Shown here piece by piece: positions 1 through 5,166 of a stretch of 8,015 bases of DNA (the first letter of the stretch is position 1; each line of letters starts with the position of its first letter). Below the pieces are notes generated by a model. It did no database searches. It was not told the DNA's origin and saw nothing but the letters and a program-made list of their open reading frames with translations. The position numbers were made by a program, and so were the translations under genes. The stretch is from CAZNGF01 sp964572855. GTDB taxonomy: Bacteria; Bipolaricaulota; Bipolaricaulia; RBG-16-55-9; JAJCYT01. Where the stretch lies: NCBI GenBank assembly GCA_964572855.1, contig CAZNGF010000085.1, positions 1 to 8,015 of the forward strand, given 5' to 3'.

Positions 1-616
1 CAAGAAGGTTGTGTAAAAGCGACTCCTTCATCGATGGCAGCGTCCTCGTTTGAGGCGGGCATGGTCAGATAACGGCGCCCGGTAAGCCACTCCTCGCTCT
101 GTTCCATGGCCAAGGCGCTCAGCAGACGCAGACAACTCGCACGGTTGGGAAAGATGCCCACCACCCTGGTCCGTCGCGCCAGCTCCCCGTTGAAGCGCTC
201 CAACCCGTTGGTCGATTTCATCCGCCGCCGATGTGCTTCAGGCAGCTCAAACACCGTCAGGGTCGACTCCATCGTCTCCTCCAGCCAGTCGGCAAAGGCC
301 GGATAGTCGGGGCGATAGCGCTCAACCAGCCGCTGCAACCGGCACAGGGCCGTGCCCTTGTCCACCGCCGCAAAGGCATCGGCCAAGGCCAGCACCAATG
401 CCTGCTCGCTGCGCTGGTAGCGCTCGAATAGCTCCGGGCTGAAGCGTCCTGCCCGATCCCGCCGTAGGGCTCCGCTCCCAGAAACTCGCTGAACTGCGTC
501 TCCAGCAGCTCCTGCACGATCCACTGCACCAGCCCCTTGAGCCAATCCGTCCCTTCCTCGCCCTTGATTTCTGCTAACTGTTGCTGTAGCTTGCTCCTTA
601 CTTGTGGTTGAGGCAT
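1..616 (-). pseudogene. IS256-family (mutator-type) transposase, two internal deletions and a frameshift
   Basis: The start is ATG at 616, preceded by a strong AAGGAGG at 627-621. The N-terminal part runs to FSEFLGAEPY, a hallmark of IS256-family transposases. At about 464-459 the sequence jumps, with a change of frame, to RDRAGRFSPELFERYQ, so roughly 30 residues (the ERSxxRxGYRNGY-like region) are lost. At about 381/380 it jumps again, this time in frame, from ALVLALA to DAFAAVDKGTALCR; by comparison with the family about 150-160 residues are missing, including the region expected to hold the first two DDE acidic residues. The C-terminal part is well preserved and includes STNGLERFNGEL, RTRVVGIFPNRASCLR and EQSEEWLTGRRYL, then runs open to the window edge. 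The sharp junctions with good flanking sequence indicate deletion rather than slow decay. The protein cannot be catalytic. Confidence 0.85.
19..37 (+). repeat. Left inverted repeat (inner part) of the IS256-like remnant
   Basis: GCGACTCCTTCATCGATGG matches the minus strand of 633-651 at 15 of 19 positions. The preceding TGTGTAAAA (10-18) probably belongs to the same terminal repeat. Confidence 0.5.
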
Positions 617-632
617 CAGACCTCCTTCAGGC

Positions 633-651
633 CCATTCTTGAAGGAGTTGC
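633..651 (-). repeat. Right inverted repeat (inner part) of the IS256-like remnant
   Basis: On the minus strand this reads GCAACTCCTTCAAGAATGG, the partner of 19-37. It lies just upstream of the transposase ribosome site, as expected for the left (promoter) end of an IS256-family element. Confidence 0.5.
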
Positions 652-812
652 TCTGGTGTCTCAACTTTTCTCAAGCCACCCTTATTTACACACATAACTC
701 TACTCGACCGCAAGGTTTGTTGGGGCATTGGGGATGCTATCATCCAAAGACTCTGTAGTCGCACACGCTTCATTTGTCTTGGCTGATGCTCCATTTTGGT
801 TGTAAGCGGAGA

Positions 813-828
813 CTTGATAGCAATCAAG
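813..828. promoter_or_regulatory. Short palindrome upstream of the acetyltransferase promoter
   Basis: CTTGAT at 813-818 and ATCAAG at 823-828 form a perfect 6-bp dyad with a four-base centre (AGCA). It lies about 55 bases upstream of the -35 box of the acetyltransferase gene. It could be a regulator site or a hairpin, or chance. The rest of 693-880 holds no gene that I can support. Confidence 0.2.
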
Positions 829-882
829 CCACCACAAGCAGCGCCAGCGCGCCGACCAGCAGGATGAGGTTGGGGGTGCCCT

Positions 883-912
883 CTGACCAGGCGCAAGGCA
901 ACGCGATACAAT
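883..912 (+). promoter_or_regulatory. sigma70-like promoter of the GNAT acetyltransferase gene
   Basis: A -35-like CTGACC (883-888) is separated by 18 bases from a -10 TACAAT (907-912). Transcription would begin near 919, so the in-frame ATG at 911 would lie outside the mRNA; this supports the start at 941. The same TACAAT hexamer serves as the -10 for lgt and probably for the metallophosphoesterase gene. Confidence 0.5.
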
Positions 913-940
913 GGACCAACCCCGTACCGAGAGGAGACGC

Positions 941-1396
941 ATGGATTGTTTGCTGCGGCCGGCGATGCGAGCCGACGTGCCGGCGATCGTGCGCATGCTG
1001 GCCGACGACCCGCTGGGACGGACGCGCGAGCGCGACGAGGAGCCGCTGCCGGAGAGCTATTGGCGCGCGTTCGAGGCGATCGACGCTTCGCCCCACGACA
1101 CGTTGGCCGTGGCCGAGGGCGACGGGCAGGTGGTGGGCACGCTCCAACTCACGTTCCTGCCCGGGCTTTCGTATCAGGGCGGCTGGCGCGCGCAGATCGA
1201 GGGCGTGCGGGTCGATGCGTCGGTCCGGGGGCTGCGGATCGGCCAGCGCATGGTCGAGTGGGCGGTCGAACGCGCCCGGGAACACGGCTGTCAATTGGTT
1301 CAGCTCAGCACCGACAAGCAACGGGCCGACGCCAAGCGTTTCTACGAACGTCTGGGCTTTGTGGCCAGCCACGAGGGGATGAAGCTGCGTCTCTGA
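941..1396 (+). CDS. GNAT-family N-acetyltransferase
   Basis: A 151-residue cytoplasmic protein of the GCN5-related acetyltransferase superfamily, which transfers an acetyl group from acetyl-CoA to an amine. The opening LLRPAMRADVPAIVRML (4-20) is the usual first strand and helix. The acetyl-CoA-binding motif A is EGVRVDASVRGLRIGQRM (87-104), with the RGLRIG loop for the pyrophosphate, followed by a helix. The terminal motif B region is DAKRFYERLGF (130-140). Length is normal for a single GNAT domain. ATG 941 is chosen over 911 because GAGAGGAG (929-936) is correctly spaced before it and because the promoter -10 overlaps 911. The substrate cannot be read from sequence: small molecules, antibiotics and protein N-termini are all possible. 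The gene lies next to the IS256 remnant but its GC-rich codon use looks like that of its neighbours. Confidence 0.9.
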   Translation: MDCLLRPAMRADVPAIVRMLADDPLGRTRERDEEPLPESYWRAFEAIDASPHDTLAVAEGDGQVVGTLQLTFLPGLSYQGGWRAQIEGVRVDASVRGLRIGQRMVEWAVERAREHGCQLVQLSTDKQRADAKRFYERLGFVASHEGMKLRL

Positions 1397-1413
1397 ACGC
1401 GCGGAACGAATGT

Positions 1414-1478
1414 CTCTCCCAAACAGGACCCCGCGGGTTGACACCGGGGGACGCGTCCGGTCCGATGGGGAGAGGAGG
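1414..1478 (+). promoter_or_regulatory. Possible leader hairpin covering the ribosome site of the next gene
   Basis: CTCTCCC (1414-1420) can pair with GGGAGAG (1468-1474), GGACC (1426-1430) with GGTCC (1459-1463), and CGCG (1432-1435) with CGCG (1452-1455). Together they form a long imperfect hairpin whose 3' arm runs into the GAGGAGG ribosome site (1472-1478) of the gene at 1486. It has no T-run, so it is not a standard terminator. A TTGACA at 1438-1443 lies inside it but has only a poor -10 partner (TCCGAT, 1461-1466). The fold was judged by eye and GC-rich DNA often yields such pairings. Confidence 0.25.
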
Positions 1479-1485
1479 AACGGAC

Positions 1486-1812
1486 ATGACCCCATCCGTC
1501 GCGCAAAACGCCTTAGAGGGACCCATCGAGGGAAACGACCCGAGTCACGCGGATTACGTTCGCGTCGAGCGCCAGTTCGACGGGCGCGGTGCCGTGGACG
1601 AACTCTGGCTCAAGTACGTGGACGACGAGGCCGTAGCGGCCGTGTTCAAGGACGAATCAATCGACCCGCTCAGCATCGGGCTCGAACGCCTGGAGGCGTT
1701 CCGGAAGCTCGAGTCGTTGGAGACCCGGCTCCACTTCACCTACGTGCCGCACCGCTGCGAGCGGGATTCGTTCCAGACGGTGCTGGAACGCGCGCGGCGC
1801 GAGGGGCGCTAA
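1486..1812 (+). CDS. Conserved-looking hypothetical protein, 108 residues
   Basis: I do not recognise the family. ATG 1486 follows AGAGGAGG (1471-1478) at good distance, and the upstream open frame that continues toward 946 is only the alternate frame of the acetyltransferase gene. The product is rich in acidic and charged residues, has no signal peptide, membrane segment or cysteine pattern, and looks like a small soluble alpha/beta protein: a strand-like VRVERQF (25-31), acidic ELWLKYVDDEAVAAVFKDES (39-58), a helical segment ERLEAFRKLESLETRL (67-82), strand-like LHFTYVPHR, and a basic helical tail. It is 89 bases downstream of the acetyltransferase and may be co-transcribed with it. Its TAA stop overlaps the stop of a possible convergent micropeptide on the other strand. 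Codon choice and the ribosome site support a real gene; function is unknown. Confidence 0.7.
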   Translation: MTPSVAQNALEGPIEGNDPSHADYVRVERQFDGRGAVDELWLKYVDDEAVAAVFKDESIDPLSIGLERLEAFRKLESLETRLHFTYVPHRCERDSFQTVLERARREGR

Positions 1813-1898
1813 CGCTTGGGACGCCCCCGTTCGATGAAGGCGAGGGTGAAGCGCACGCCGATGATCCCGGCTACGACGACCAGTCCGATTAAAAGCAC
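1809..1898 (-). CDS. Possible 29-residue single-pass membrane peptide
   Basis: Starting with GTG at 1898, the minus strand reads a hydrophobic stretch LLIGLVVVAGIIGV, then RFTLAFIERGRPKR and a TAG stop. That is one transmembrane helix followed by a basic tail, which by the positive-inside rule would face the cytoplasm. It begins 29 bases after the stop of the chagasin-like gene on the same strand, a normal operon distance, and its stop overlaps by a few bases the TAA of the convergent gene at 1486. The ribosome site is weak (AGG at 1907-1905, six bases before GTG); a stop lies in frame at 1916-1914, so the product cannot be much longer. It resembles the small membrane proteins missed by gene callers, but at this size chance is a real alternative. 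Confidence 0.35.
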   Translation of the reverse strand: MLLIGLVVVAGIIGVRFTLAFIERGRPKR

Positions 1899-1927
1899 CC
1901 CAAGCCTGCGGTCTTATGGTTCCCCCC

Positions 1928-2335
1928 TTAACGCACGGTGACCCGAACCTCAAAGGTCTCCAGCGGGTCGACGTCGGTCTCCCAGGGGGGTGCGTAGACG
2001 AGTTTGAGGGCGGTTTGCCCCGGGGCCACGGCCGCAAACGTGCCGGTCAGGATCCTGCCCGCGCCCAGGGCATCCGAATCGGCCTCGAAGACGATTTCGC
2101 CTACCTGTTCGAGTACGGACGGATCGAACGCGTCCACGGCCCAGGCGTAACCCGTGGTGGGGTTGCCTTGCAGGGATACGACCAAGCGCTGCCCCACCTT
2201 GAGTTCGAGCGCACGGCCGTCGTCCGCGGCCGTGCGCTGGACGGGGCGCGGACCGGCCATCCAGTCGAGCCAAGCACAGCCGGAAGCCGAAAGCAGCACG
2301 ACGCAAAGCGCAATGACCATAGTCGACGACTTCAT
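1928..2335 (-). CDS. Chagasin-like (family I42) peptidase inhibitor, predicted lipoprotein
   Basis: A 135-residue exported protein. The start MKSST (ATG 2335) is preceded by GGAG with six-base spacing; upstream in-frame starts have none. Residues 1-20 form a signal peptide with a lysine, a hydrophobic core (MVIALCVVLL) and a SASGC ending, giving a probable lipidated Cys20; Ala at -3 makes the lipobox slightly atypical. The mature part has the inhibitor loops of the chagasin fold: GNPTTGYAW (57-65) matches the conserved NPTTG loop that enters the active site of papain-like cysteine proteases, and YAPPWE (114-119) matches the second conserved loop (usually RPWE). The central loop around GAGRILTGTF is less conserved. 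By family knowledge it would inhibit C1 cysteine peptidases at the cell surface or periplasm; the bacterial physiological target is unknown. It probably depends on Lgt, encoded later in the window, for lipidation. Confidence 0.85.
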   Translation of the reverse strand: MKSSTMVIALCVVLLSASGCAWLDWMAGPRPVQRTAADDGRALELKVGQRLVVSLQGNPTTGYAWAVDAFDPSVLEQVGEIVFEADSDALGAGRILTGTFAAVAPGQTALKLVYAPPWETDVDPLETFEVRVTVR

Positions 2336-2409
2336 GAGCATCTCCGACCGCCGCTTGCCGAACCCGGCGTTCCAGGCCACCTACTACAGGCCCACGCTGT
2401 TTTTACTGC

Positions 2410-2440
2410 GTAGGGGGCCCATTCATGGGACCCGGCCTAC
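2410..2440. repeat. GTAGGG-type palindrome, copy 1
   Basis: A 31-base nearly perfect palindrome: GTAGG (2410-2414) pairs with CCTAC (2436-2440), GGG (2415-2417) with CCC (2431-2433), and CCCAT (2418-2422) with ATGGG (2425-2429), with only small bulges (GG at 2434-2435, A at 2430). The centre reads CATTCATG. It shares its GTAGGG beginning and stem-loop form with 2491-2516 (minus) and 7331-7358 (plus). It lies in the non-coding spacer upstream of the chagasin-like gene. Confidence 0.6.
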
Positions 2441-2490
2441 ACGTCCGGTTCATGACCAGATAGACTTCACGGGCGGCCAAAGCGCGTGCC

Positions 2491-2516
2491 CACGGGCGCG
2501 ATGAAGCGCGCCCTAC
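2491..2516 (-). repeat. GTAGGG-type palindrome, copy 2
   Basis: On the minus strand this begins GTAGGGCGCG, followed by a CTTCAT loop and CGCGCCC. The 7-bp stem (2494-2500 with 2507-2513) is perfect. The TTCAT centre is shared with copy 1, only 50 bases away. No gene overlaps it. Apart from these two palindromes I see nothing supportable in 2336-2552. Confidence 0.6.
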
Positions 2517-2552
2517 ACCCAAGAACCACTGTGGTCGTCTACTAGCCCACGC

Positions 2553-2677
2553 TCACGCCTCATCCAGGCTCAGCGGGCGTGGTTGCGCCCCGTCGACGTC
2601 GGTGAAGCCGTAGTCACGCGCCCGACGCCGCGGCTGGCGCCGGTGACCAGCGCGACCCGTTCCCGCAGTGCGTTCAT
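2553..2677 (-). pseudogene. Short-chain dehydrogenase/reductase, only the two ends remain
   Basis: ATG at 2677 follows a perfect AAGGAGG (2689-2683) and starts MNALRERVALVTGASRGVGR, the typical SDR N-terminus with the TGxxxGxG cofactor loop (TGASRGVG). At about 2618 the reading frame changes and the next residues are RDYGFTDVDGAQPRPLSLDEA followed by TGA (2555-2553); RDYGFTDVDG..P is the C-terminal pattern of a known group of SDR oxidoreductases. About 41 codons remain of a protein normally near 270-290 residues, so roughly 700-750 bases, including the catalytic YxxxK, have been removed in one event near 2614-2625. The gene diverges from the amidohydrolase gene and may once have worked with it. 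The intact ribosome site and ends suggest a fairly recent deletion, or an error in assembly. Confidence 0.75.
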
Positions 2678-2761
2678 GCGTGCCTCCTTGGCCCCGCTGT
2701 TGCGAGCCGGCGGGAGCTTGGCTCTACGGTGGGGAAGGAGCTGCCGCCCCGCAAGCACGCG

Positions 2762-2790
2762 TTGAGGGCGTGCGGACCGGGGTTTATACT
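2762..2790 (+). promoter_or_regulatory. sigma70-like promoter of the amidohydrolase gene
   Basis: TTGAGG (2762-2767), a 17-base spacer and TATACT (2785-2790) make a good consensus match. Transcription would start near 2797, leaving a leader of about 20 bases with the ribosome site AAAGGAGG (2806-2813). Confidence 0.65.
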
Positions 2791-2816
2791 GCGCGCGTGC
2801 GGCTGAAAGGAGGGCC

Positions 2817-3677
2817 ATGGGCGCGTCCCCCGTTGTCGACATCCACATCCACATCCAGCCTTGGAAGCAATTCAAGCCCGAGGCGCTCGCGCTCATGAAG
2901 CGCGACCCCGAGCACTTCGAGCTGATGAAGACGCTGTGTGACGATCCCCGGGCGTTGCTCGACCACCTGGACCGCGAAGGCGTGCGGGCCGCCGGCCTGG
3001 TCAACTACGTCGCGCCCGAGGTGATGGGGTTTCAGGATTCCGTCTGCGAATTTATCGCCGACTACTGCAAAGCCGCGCCCGAACGGCTGCTGCCGGTCGG
3101 CTCGGTCCACCCCCGCTTCACGCCGGACATCGCGGCCCGCATGGACCAACTGGCCGAGCTCGGGATCAAAATCCTCAAGCTCCACCCGCCGCACCAGTTA
3201 CTCTACCCCAACGCCTACCGCCACGGCGACGAGGAGCTCGGAACCGTCTACGAGAAGTGCGTCGAGCACGGCATCCCGGTCATGGTCCACACCGGGACCT
3301 CGGTGTTCCCCGGCGCGCGCAACGTCTACGCTGACCCGCTCTACCTCGACGACGTGGCGGTGGATTTCCCCGAGTTGACGATTTTGATGGCCCACGGCGG
3401 CCGGCCGCTCTGGTGCGAGACGGCCTTCTTCCTGCTGCGCCGGCACCCCAACCTCTGGCTCGACCTCTCCGGCATCCCGCCGCACCGCTTGCTCGACTAC
3501 TTCCCGCGTTTCGAAACCCTGGCCGACAAATGCCTCTGGGGCACGGACTGGCCGGGGCCGGGCGTGCCGACCATGCGCGACAACGTGGAGGGGTTTTTGA
3601 GCCTGCCGCTCGCGGACGAGACCAAGCGCAAGGTCCTCTACGGGAACGCGGGCGCGCTGTTCGGGTTGAGCGTGTGA
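2817..3677 (+). CDS. Amidohydrolase-2 family metal-dependent hydrolase
   Basis: A 286-residue cytoplasmic TIM-barrel enzyme of the amidohydrolase-related (Amidohydro_2) group, which includes decarboxylases (ACMSD-like) and hydrolases of cyclic or aromatic carboxylates. Expected metal ligands are all present: VVDIHIH (6-12, His10 and His12 after strand 1), His158 in VMVHTG, His193 in ILMAHGG and Asp244 in LWGTDWPGPG. The segment GIKILKLHPP (116-125) lies where this family has a conserved central strand. There is no signal peptide. The C-terminal KVLYGNAGALFGL (272-284) is the usual last helix, so the length is complete. ATG 2817 has AAAGGAGG three bases upstream and its own promoter. The reaction cannot be set from sequence: hydrolysis or decarboxylation are both possible. 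It runs convergently into the gene ending at 3697. Confidence 0.88.
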   Translation: MGASPVVDIHIHIQPWKQFKPEALALMKRDPEHFELMKTLCDDPRALLDHLDREGVRAAGLVNYVAPEVMGFQDSVCEFIADYCKAAPERLLPVGSVHPRFTPDIAARMDQLAELGIKILKLHPPHQLLYPNAYRHGDEELGTVYEKCVEHGIPVMVHTGTSVFPGARNVYADPLYLDDVAVDFPELTILMAHGGRPLWCETAFFLLRRHPNLWLDLSGIPPHRLLDYFPRFETLADKCLWGTDWPGPGVPTMRDNVEGFLSLPLADETKRKVLYGNAGALFGLSV

Positions 3678-3692
3678 GCGCGGGGAAGCGCT
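3677..3692. terminator. Small hairpin between convergent stops
   Basis: AGCGC (3677-3681) and GCGCT (3688-3692) with loop GGGGAA lie between the stop of the amidohydrolase gene (3677) and the stop of the convergent gene (3697). It could act on both transcripts, but there is no T-run on either side, so it is a weak candidate. Confidence 0.25.
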
Positions 3693-3696
3693 TGCC

Positions 3697-4098
3697 TTAC
3701 CTCCCCTGCACCTCGGTCAGGTCGCTCACGGGCTGGCGCCAGGCGCCGTGGCGGTGCACGACGCTGGGGAACTCCTGCACCGGGGGCTGGGCCAGCACGT
3801 AGCGGTCGTCCTCGCTGAGCTCGACGTGCGAGAGCAGGTGGTCCACGAACGCCGGGCCCTTGCCGTTGACCCGGTACTCCTCCCAGGCCTCGGGCAGCAC
3901 CTTGATCACGACGTCGAAGCCCGTGACGTGCTTCCAAAGGCCCGGCACGCGGCTGATGGCGTAGCCCTTCTGCAGGCTGCCGCCTGCGGCGAACAACCAT
4001 AGGATCTTGCAGTCCCGCAGGTGCCAGTGCGGCTTGTTGGCGCCGATAAACTGATCCAGAGCGATCTGCTTCAACTCGTTGGCGTCTCGGAATTCCAT
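3697..4098 (-). CDS. Putative phage-type metallopeptidase-like protein with degenerate HExxH
   Basis: A 133-residue soluble protein. ATG 4098 is preceded by AGGAGG (4108-4103) at five bases; an open extension upstream to 4182 has no ribosome site and runs through the promoter region. From memory the layout matches the small 'putative phage metallopeptidase' family: an N-terminal region with HLRDCKILWLFAAGG (26-40), the KGYAISRVPGLWKHVTGFDV stretch (44-63), VIKVLPEAWEEY, then VDHLLSHVEL (85-94) where relatives have a DHELxH zinc motif, and finally VQEFPSVVHRHGAW (107-120), equivalent to the EFpxVVxRxGxW ending. Here the catalytic Glu is Leu (His87-Leu-Leu-Ser-His91), and the GHD-like third-ligand region before EF reads QPPV. 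The two helix histidines remain but peptidase activity is unlikely. It may be a binding protein or an inactive relative. It stands alone between the amidohydrolase and lgt. Confidence 0.72.
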   Translation of the reverse strand: MEFRDANELKQIALDQFIGANKPHWHLRDCKILWLFAAGGSLQKGYAISRVPGLWKHVTGFDVVIKVLPEAWEEYRVNGKGPAFVDHLLSHVELSEDDRYVLAQPPVQEFPSVVHRHGAWRQPVSDLTEVQGR

Positions 4099-4152
4099 GG
4101 TTCCTCCTCGGAACGCGTCGATGGATGGGAAAACGATCGATTTCGGGCGTGC

Positions 4153-4181
4153 AGTGTAAGGCCGCTCCGCGGGAGTCGCCA
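4153..4181 (-). promoter_or_regulatory. Possible promoter of the metallopeptidase-like gene
   Basis: On the minus strand TACACT (4158-4153) lies 17 bases after TGGCGA (4181-4176). The -10 is fair and the -35 poor. It would give a leader of about 48 bases. It diverges from the lgt promoter about 70 bases away. Confidence 0.3.
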
Positions 4182-4221
4182 CCCGCCTGCCCGCTCCGAA
4201 AGCGCGCGAAACGGATACTGC

Positions 4222-4250
4222 TTGACCCCTTTGGGGGGGGCGTTTACAAT
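4222..4250 (+). promoter_or_regulatory. sigma70-like promoter of lgt-hppA with an 8-G spacer tract
   Basis: TTGACC (4222-4227) and TACAAT (4245-4250) are each one base from consensus and 17 bases apart, the best promoter in the window. Transcription would start near 4257. The spacer contains an uninterrupted run of eight G (4233-4240), so slippage would alter the spacing between the two boxes. Confidence 0.7.
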
Positions 4251-4281
4251 GCCGTCACGTTAAGGAGGAGTGAGGAAGGGT

Positions 4282-5124
4282 ATGAGTCCTGTATTGTTTG
4301 AAATCGGTCCGCTCACCATTCGCTGGTACGGGTTGATGTACGTGGTGGCCATCGTGGTCGGGATCTGGCTGACCTACCGCGAGGTCAAGCGCAGGCAGAT
4401 CGTCGGCAAGCGCAAGAACGAGGTGCTGAGCCTGGACGACGTGCTCGACTTCGTGCTGTTGGCGGTGCCGTTGGGCATCATCTGCGCGCGGCTCTACTAC
4501 GTGCTGTTCCAGTGGGACTACTACGGGCGCAACCTGCTCGACATCTTCAAGATCTGGCAGGGCGGCCTGGCCATCCACGGCGGCATCATCGGCGGCGCGC
4601 TGGCCCTGTTCATCTTCGTGCGCTGGTGGAAGAAGGTGGGCTTCTGGCAGTTCGCCGACGCCGTCGTGCCCAGCTTAGTCTTGGGCCAGGTGTTCGGCCG
4701 CTTCGGCAACTTCATGAACGGCGACGCCTACGGCACGCCCACGGAGCTGCCCTGGGGCATCCGCTTCCCCACCGGCACGCCGGCCGGCAACGCCTACCCG
4801 GACCGCGACCTGGTGGGCCAGTCCCAGCCGCTGCATCCGGCCATGCTCTACGAATTGGCCGGCAACGCCGTGATCTTCGGCCTGCTCTGGGGGCTGCGCA
4901 AGCGGGGCTACCGCGACGGCTTCCTGACGTGTTTGTACTTCGTCCTGTACTCGGTGCTGCGCTTCGTGGTCGAGGCGTTCCGGGGCGACAGCCTCTGGCT
5001 GGTCGACGGGCGCTGGAAGGCGGCCCAGGTGATCAGCGTGGTCCTGTTCGTGGTCTTTACGGGGCTCATGTTCCAGTGGAAGCTCTGGACCAAGCGTGAC
5101 CAGCCGGCGCAGGCCGCCCGCTAA
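4282..5124 (+). CDS. lgt: Phosphatidylglycerol-prolipoprotein diacylglyceryl transferase
   Basis: A 280-residue inner-membrane enzyme that moves diacylglycerol from phosphatidylglycerol to the lipobox cysteine of prolipoproteins, the first step of lipoprotein maturation. The start MSPVLFEIGPLTIRWYGLMY is typical of Lgt. Residues corresponding to essential ones in E. coli Lgt are present: Tyr16 (Y26 in E. coli), His99 in HGG (H103), Arg140 and Asn143 in the signature GRFGNFMNGDAYG (139-151; R143, N146), Gly151 (G154) and Arg227 in LRFVVEAFR (R239). The signature Glu is Asp here (NGD for NGE), a conservative change. HPAMLYE (185-191) is also conserved. Several hydrophobic helices fit the seven-helix fold. 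ATG 4282 is chosen over GTG 4270 because GAGGAAGGG (4272-4280) precedes it and the family starts here; GTG 4270 is only one base from AAGGAGG. It is the first gene of a probable operon with hppA, 42 bases away. Confidence 0.96.
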   Translation: MSPVLFEIGPLTIRWYGLMYVVAIVVGIWLTYREVKRRQIVGKRKNEVLSLDDVLDFVLLAVPLGIICARLYYVLFQWDYYGRNLLDIFKIWQGGLAIHGGIIGGALALFIFVRWWKKVGFWQFADAVVPSLVLGQVFGRFGNFMNGDAYGTPTELPWGIRFPTGTPAGNAYPDRDLVGQSQPLHPAMLYELAGNAVIFGLLWGLRKRGYRDGFLTCLYFVLYSVLRFVVEAFRGDSLWLVDGRWKAAQVISVVLFVVFTGLMFQWKLWTKRDQPAQAAR

Positions 5125-5166
5125 CGCCGTACGAATCGAATTTCCAAAGGTGGAGGGGAGCGTTTC

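Larger units (their letters stand above)
1..692 (-). mobile_element. Internally deleted IS256-family insertion sequence (remnant)
   Basis: The segment holds the two ends of an IS256-family element on the minus strand but lacks its middle. Imperfect inverted repeats are visible: 19-37 (plus) and 633-651 (minus) match at 15 of 19 positions around ACTCCTTCA. The octamer TGTGTAAA at 10-17 recurs on the minus strand at 692-685, so the outer right end lies somewhere between about 661 and 692. Full IS256-family elements are about 1.3 kb; this one is about 0.68 kb, and the missing length agrees with the two coding deletions described under the transposase. No target-site duplication can be recognised, because at most nine bases lie left of the element. 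It cannot make its own transposase, but might be mobilised by an intact relative. Confidence 0.75.

Noticed and set aside
911..940. Earlier ATG (911) for the acetyltransferase
   Set aside because: It overlaps the -10 box TACAAT and lacks a ribosome site, whereas ATG 941 has GAGAGGAG at the right distance.
946..1485. Upstream extension of the 108-residue hypothetical protein
   Set aside because: The extension is the alternate frame of the acetyltransferase gene; the strong ribosome site at 1471-1478 places the start at 1486.
824..1495. 223-codon minus-strand frame across the acetyltransferase gene
   Set aside because: Antisense shadow of the GNAT gene. Only its hydrophobic end beyond the gene was kept, as a low-interest observation.
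1916..2413. Plus-strand frame opposite the chagasin-like gene
   Set aside because: The minus strand has signal peptide, lipobox and NPTTG loop; the plus-strand translation has no features.
4099..4182. N-terminal extension of the metallopeptidase-like protein
   Set aside because: No ribosome site for the upstream start, and the extension crosses the likely promoter; ATG 4098 has AGGAGG.
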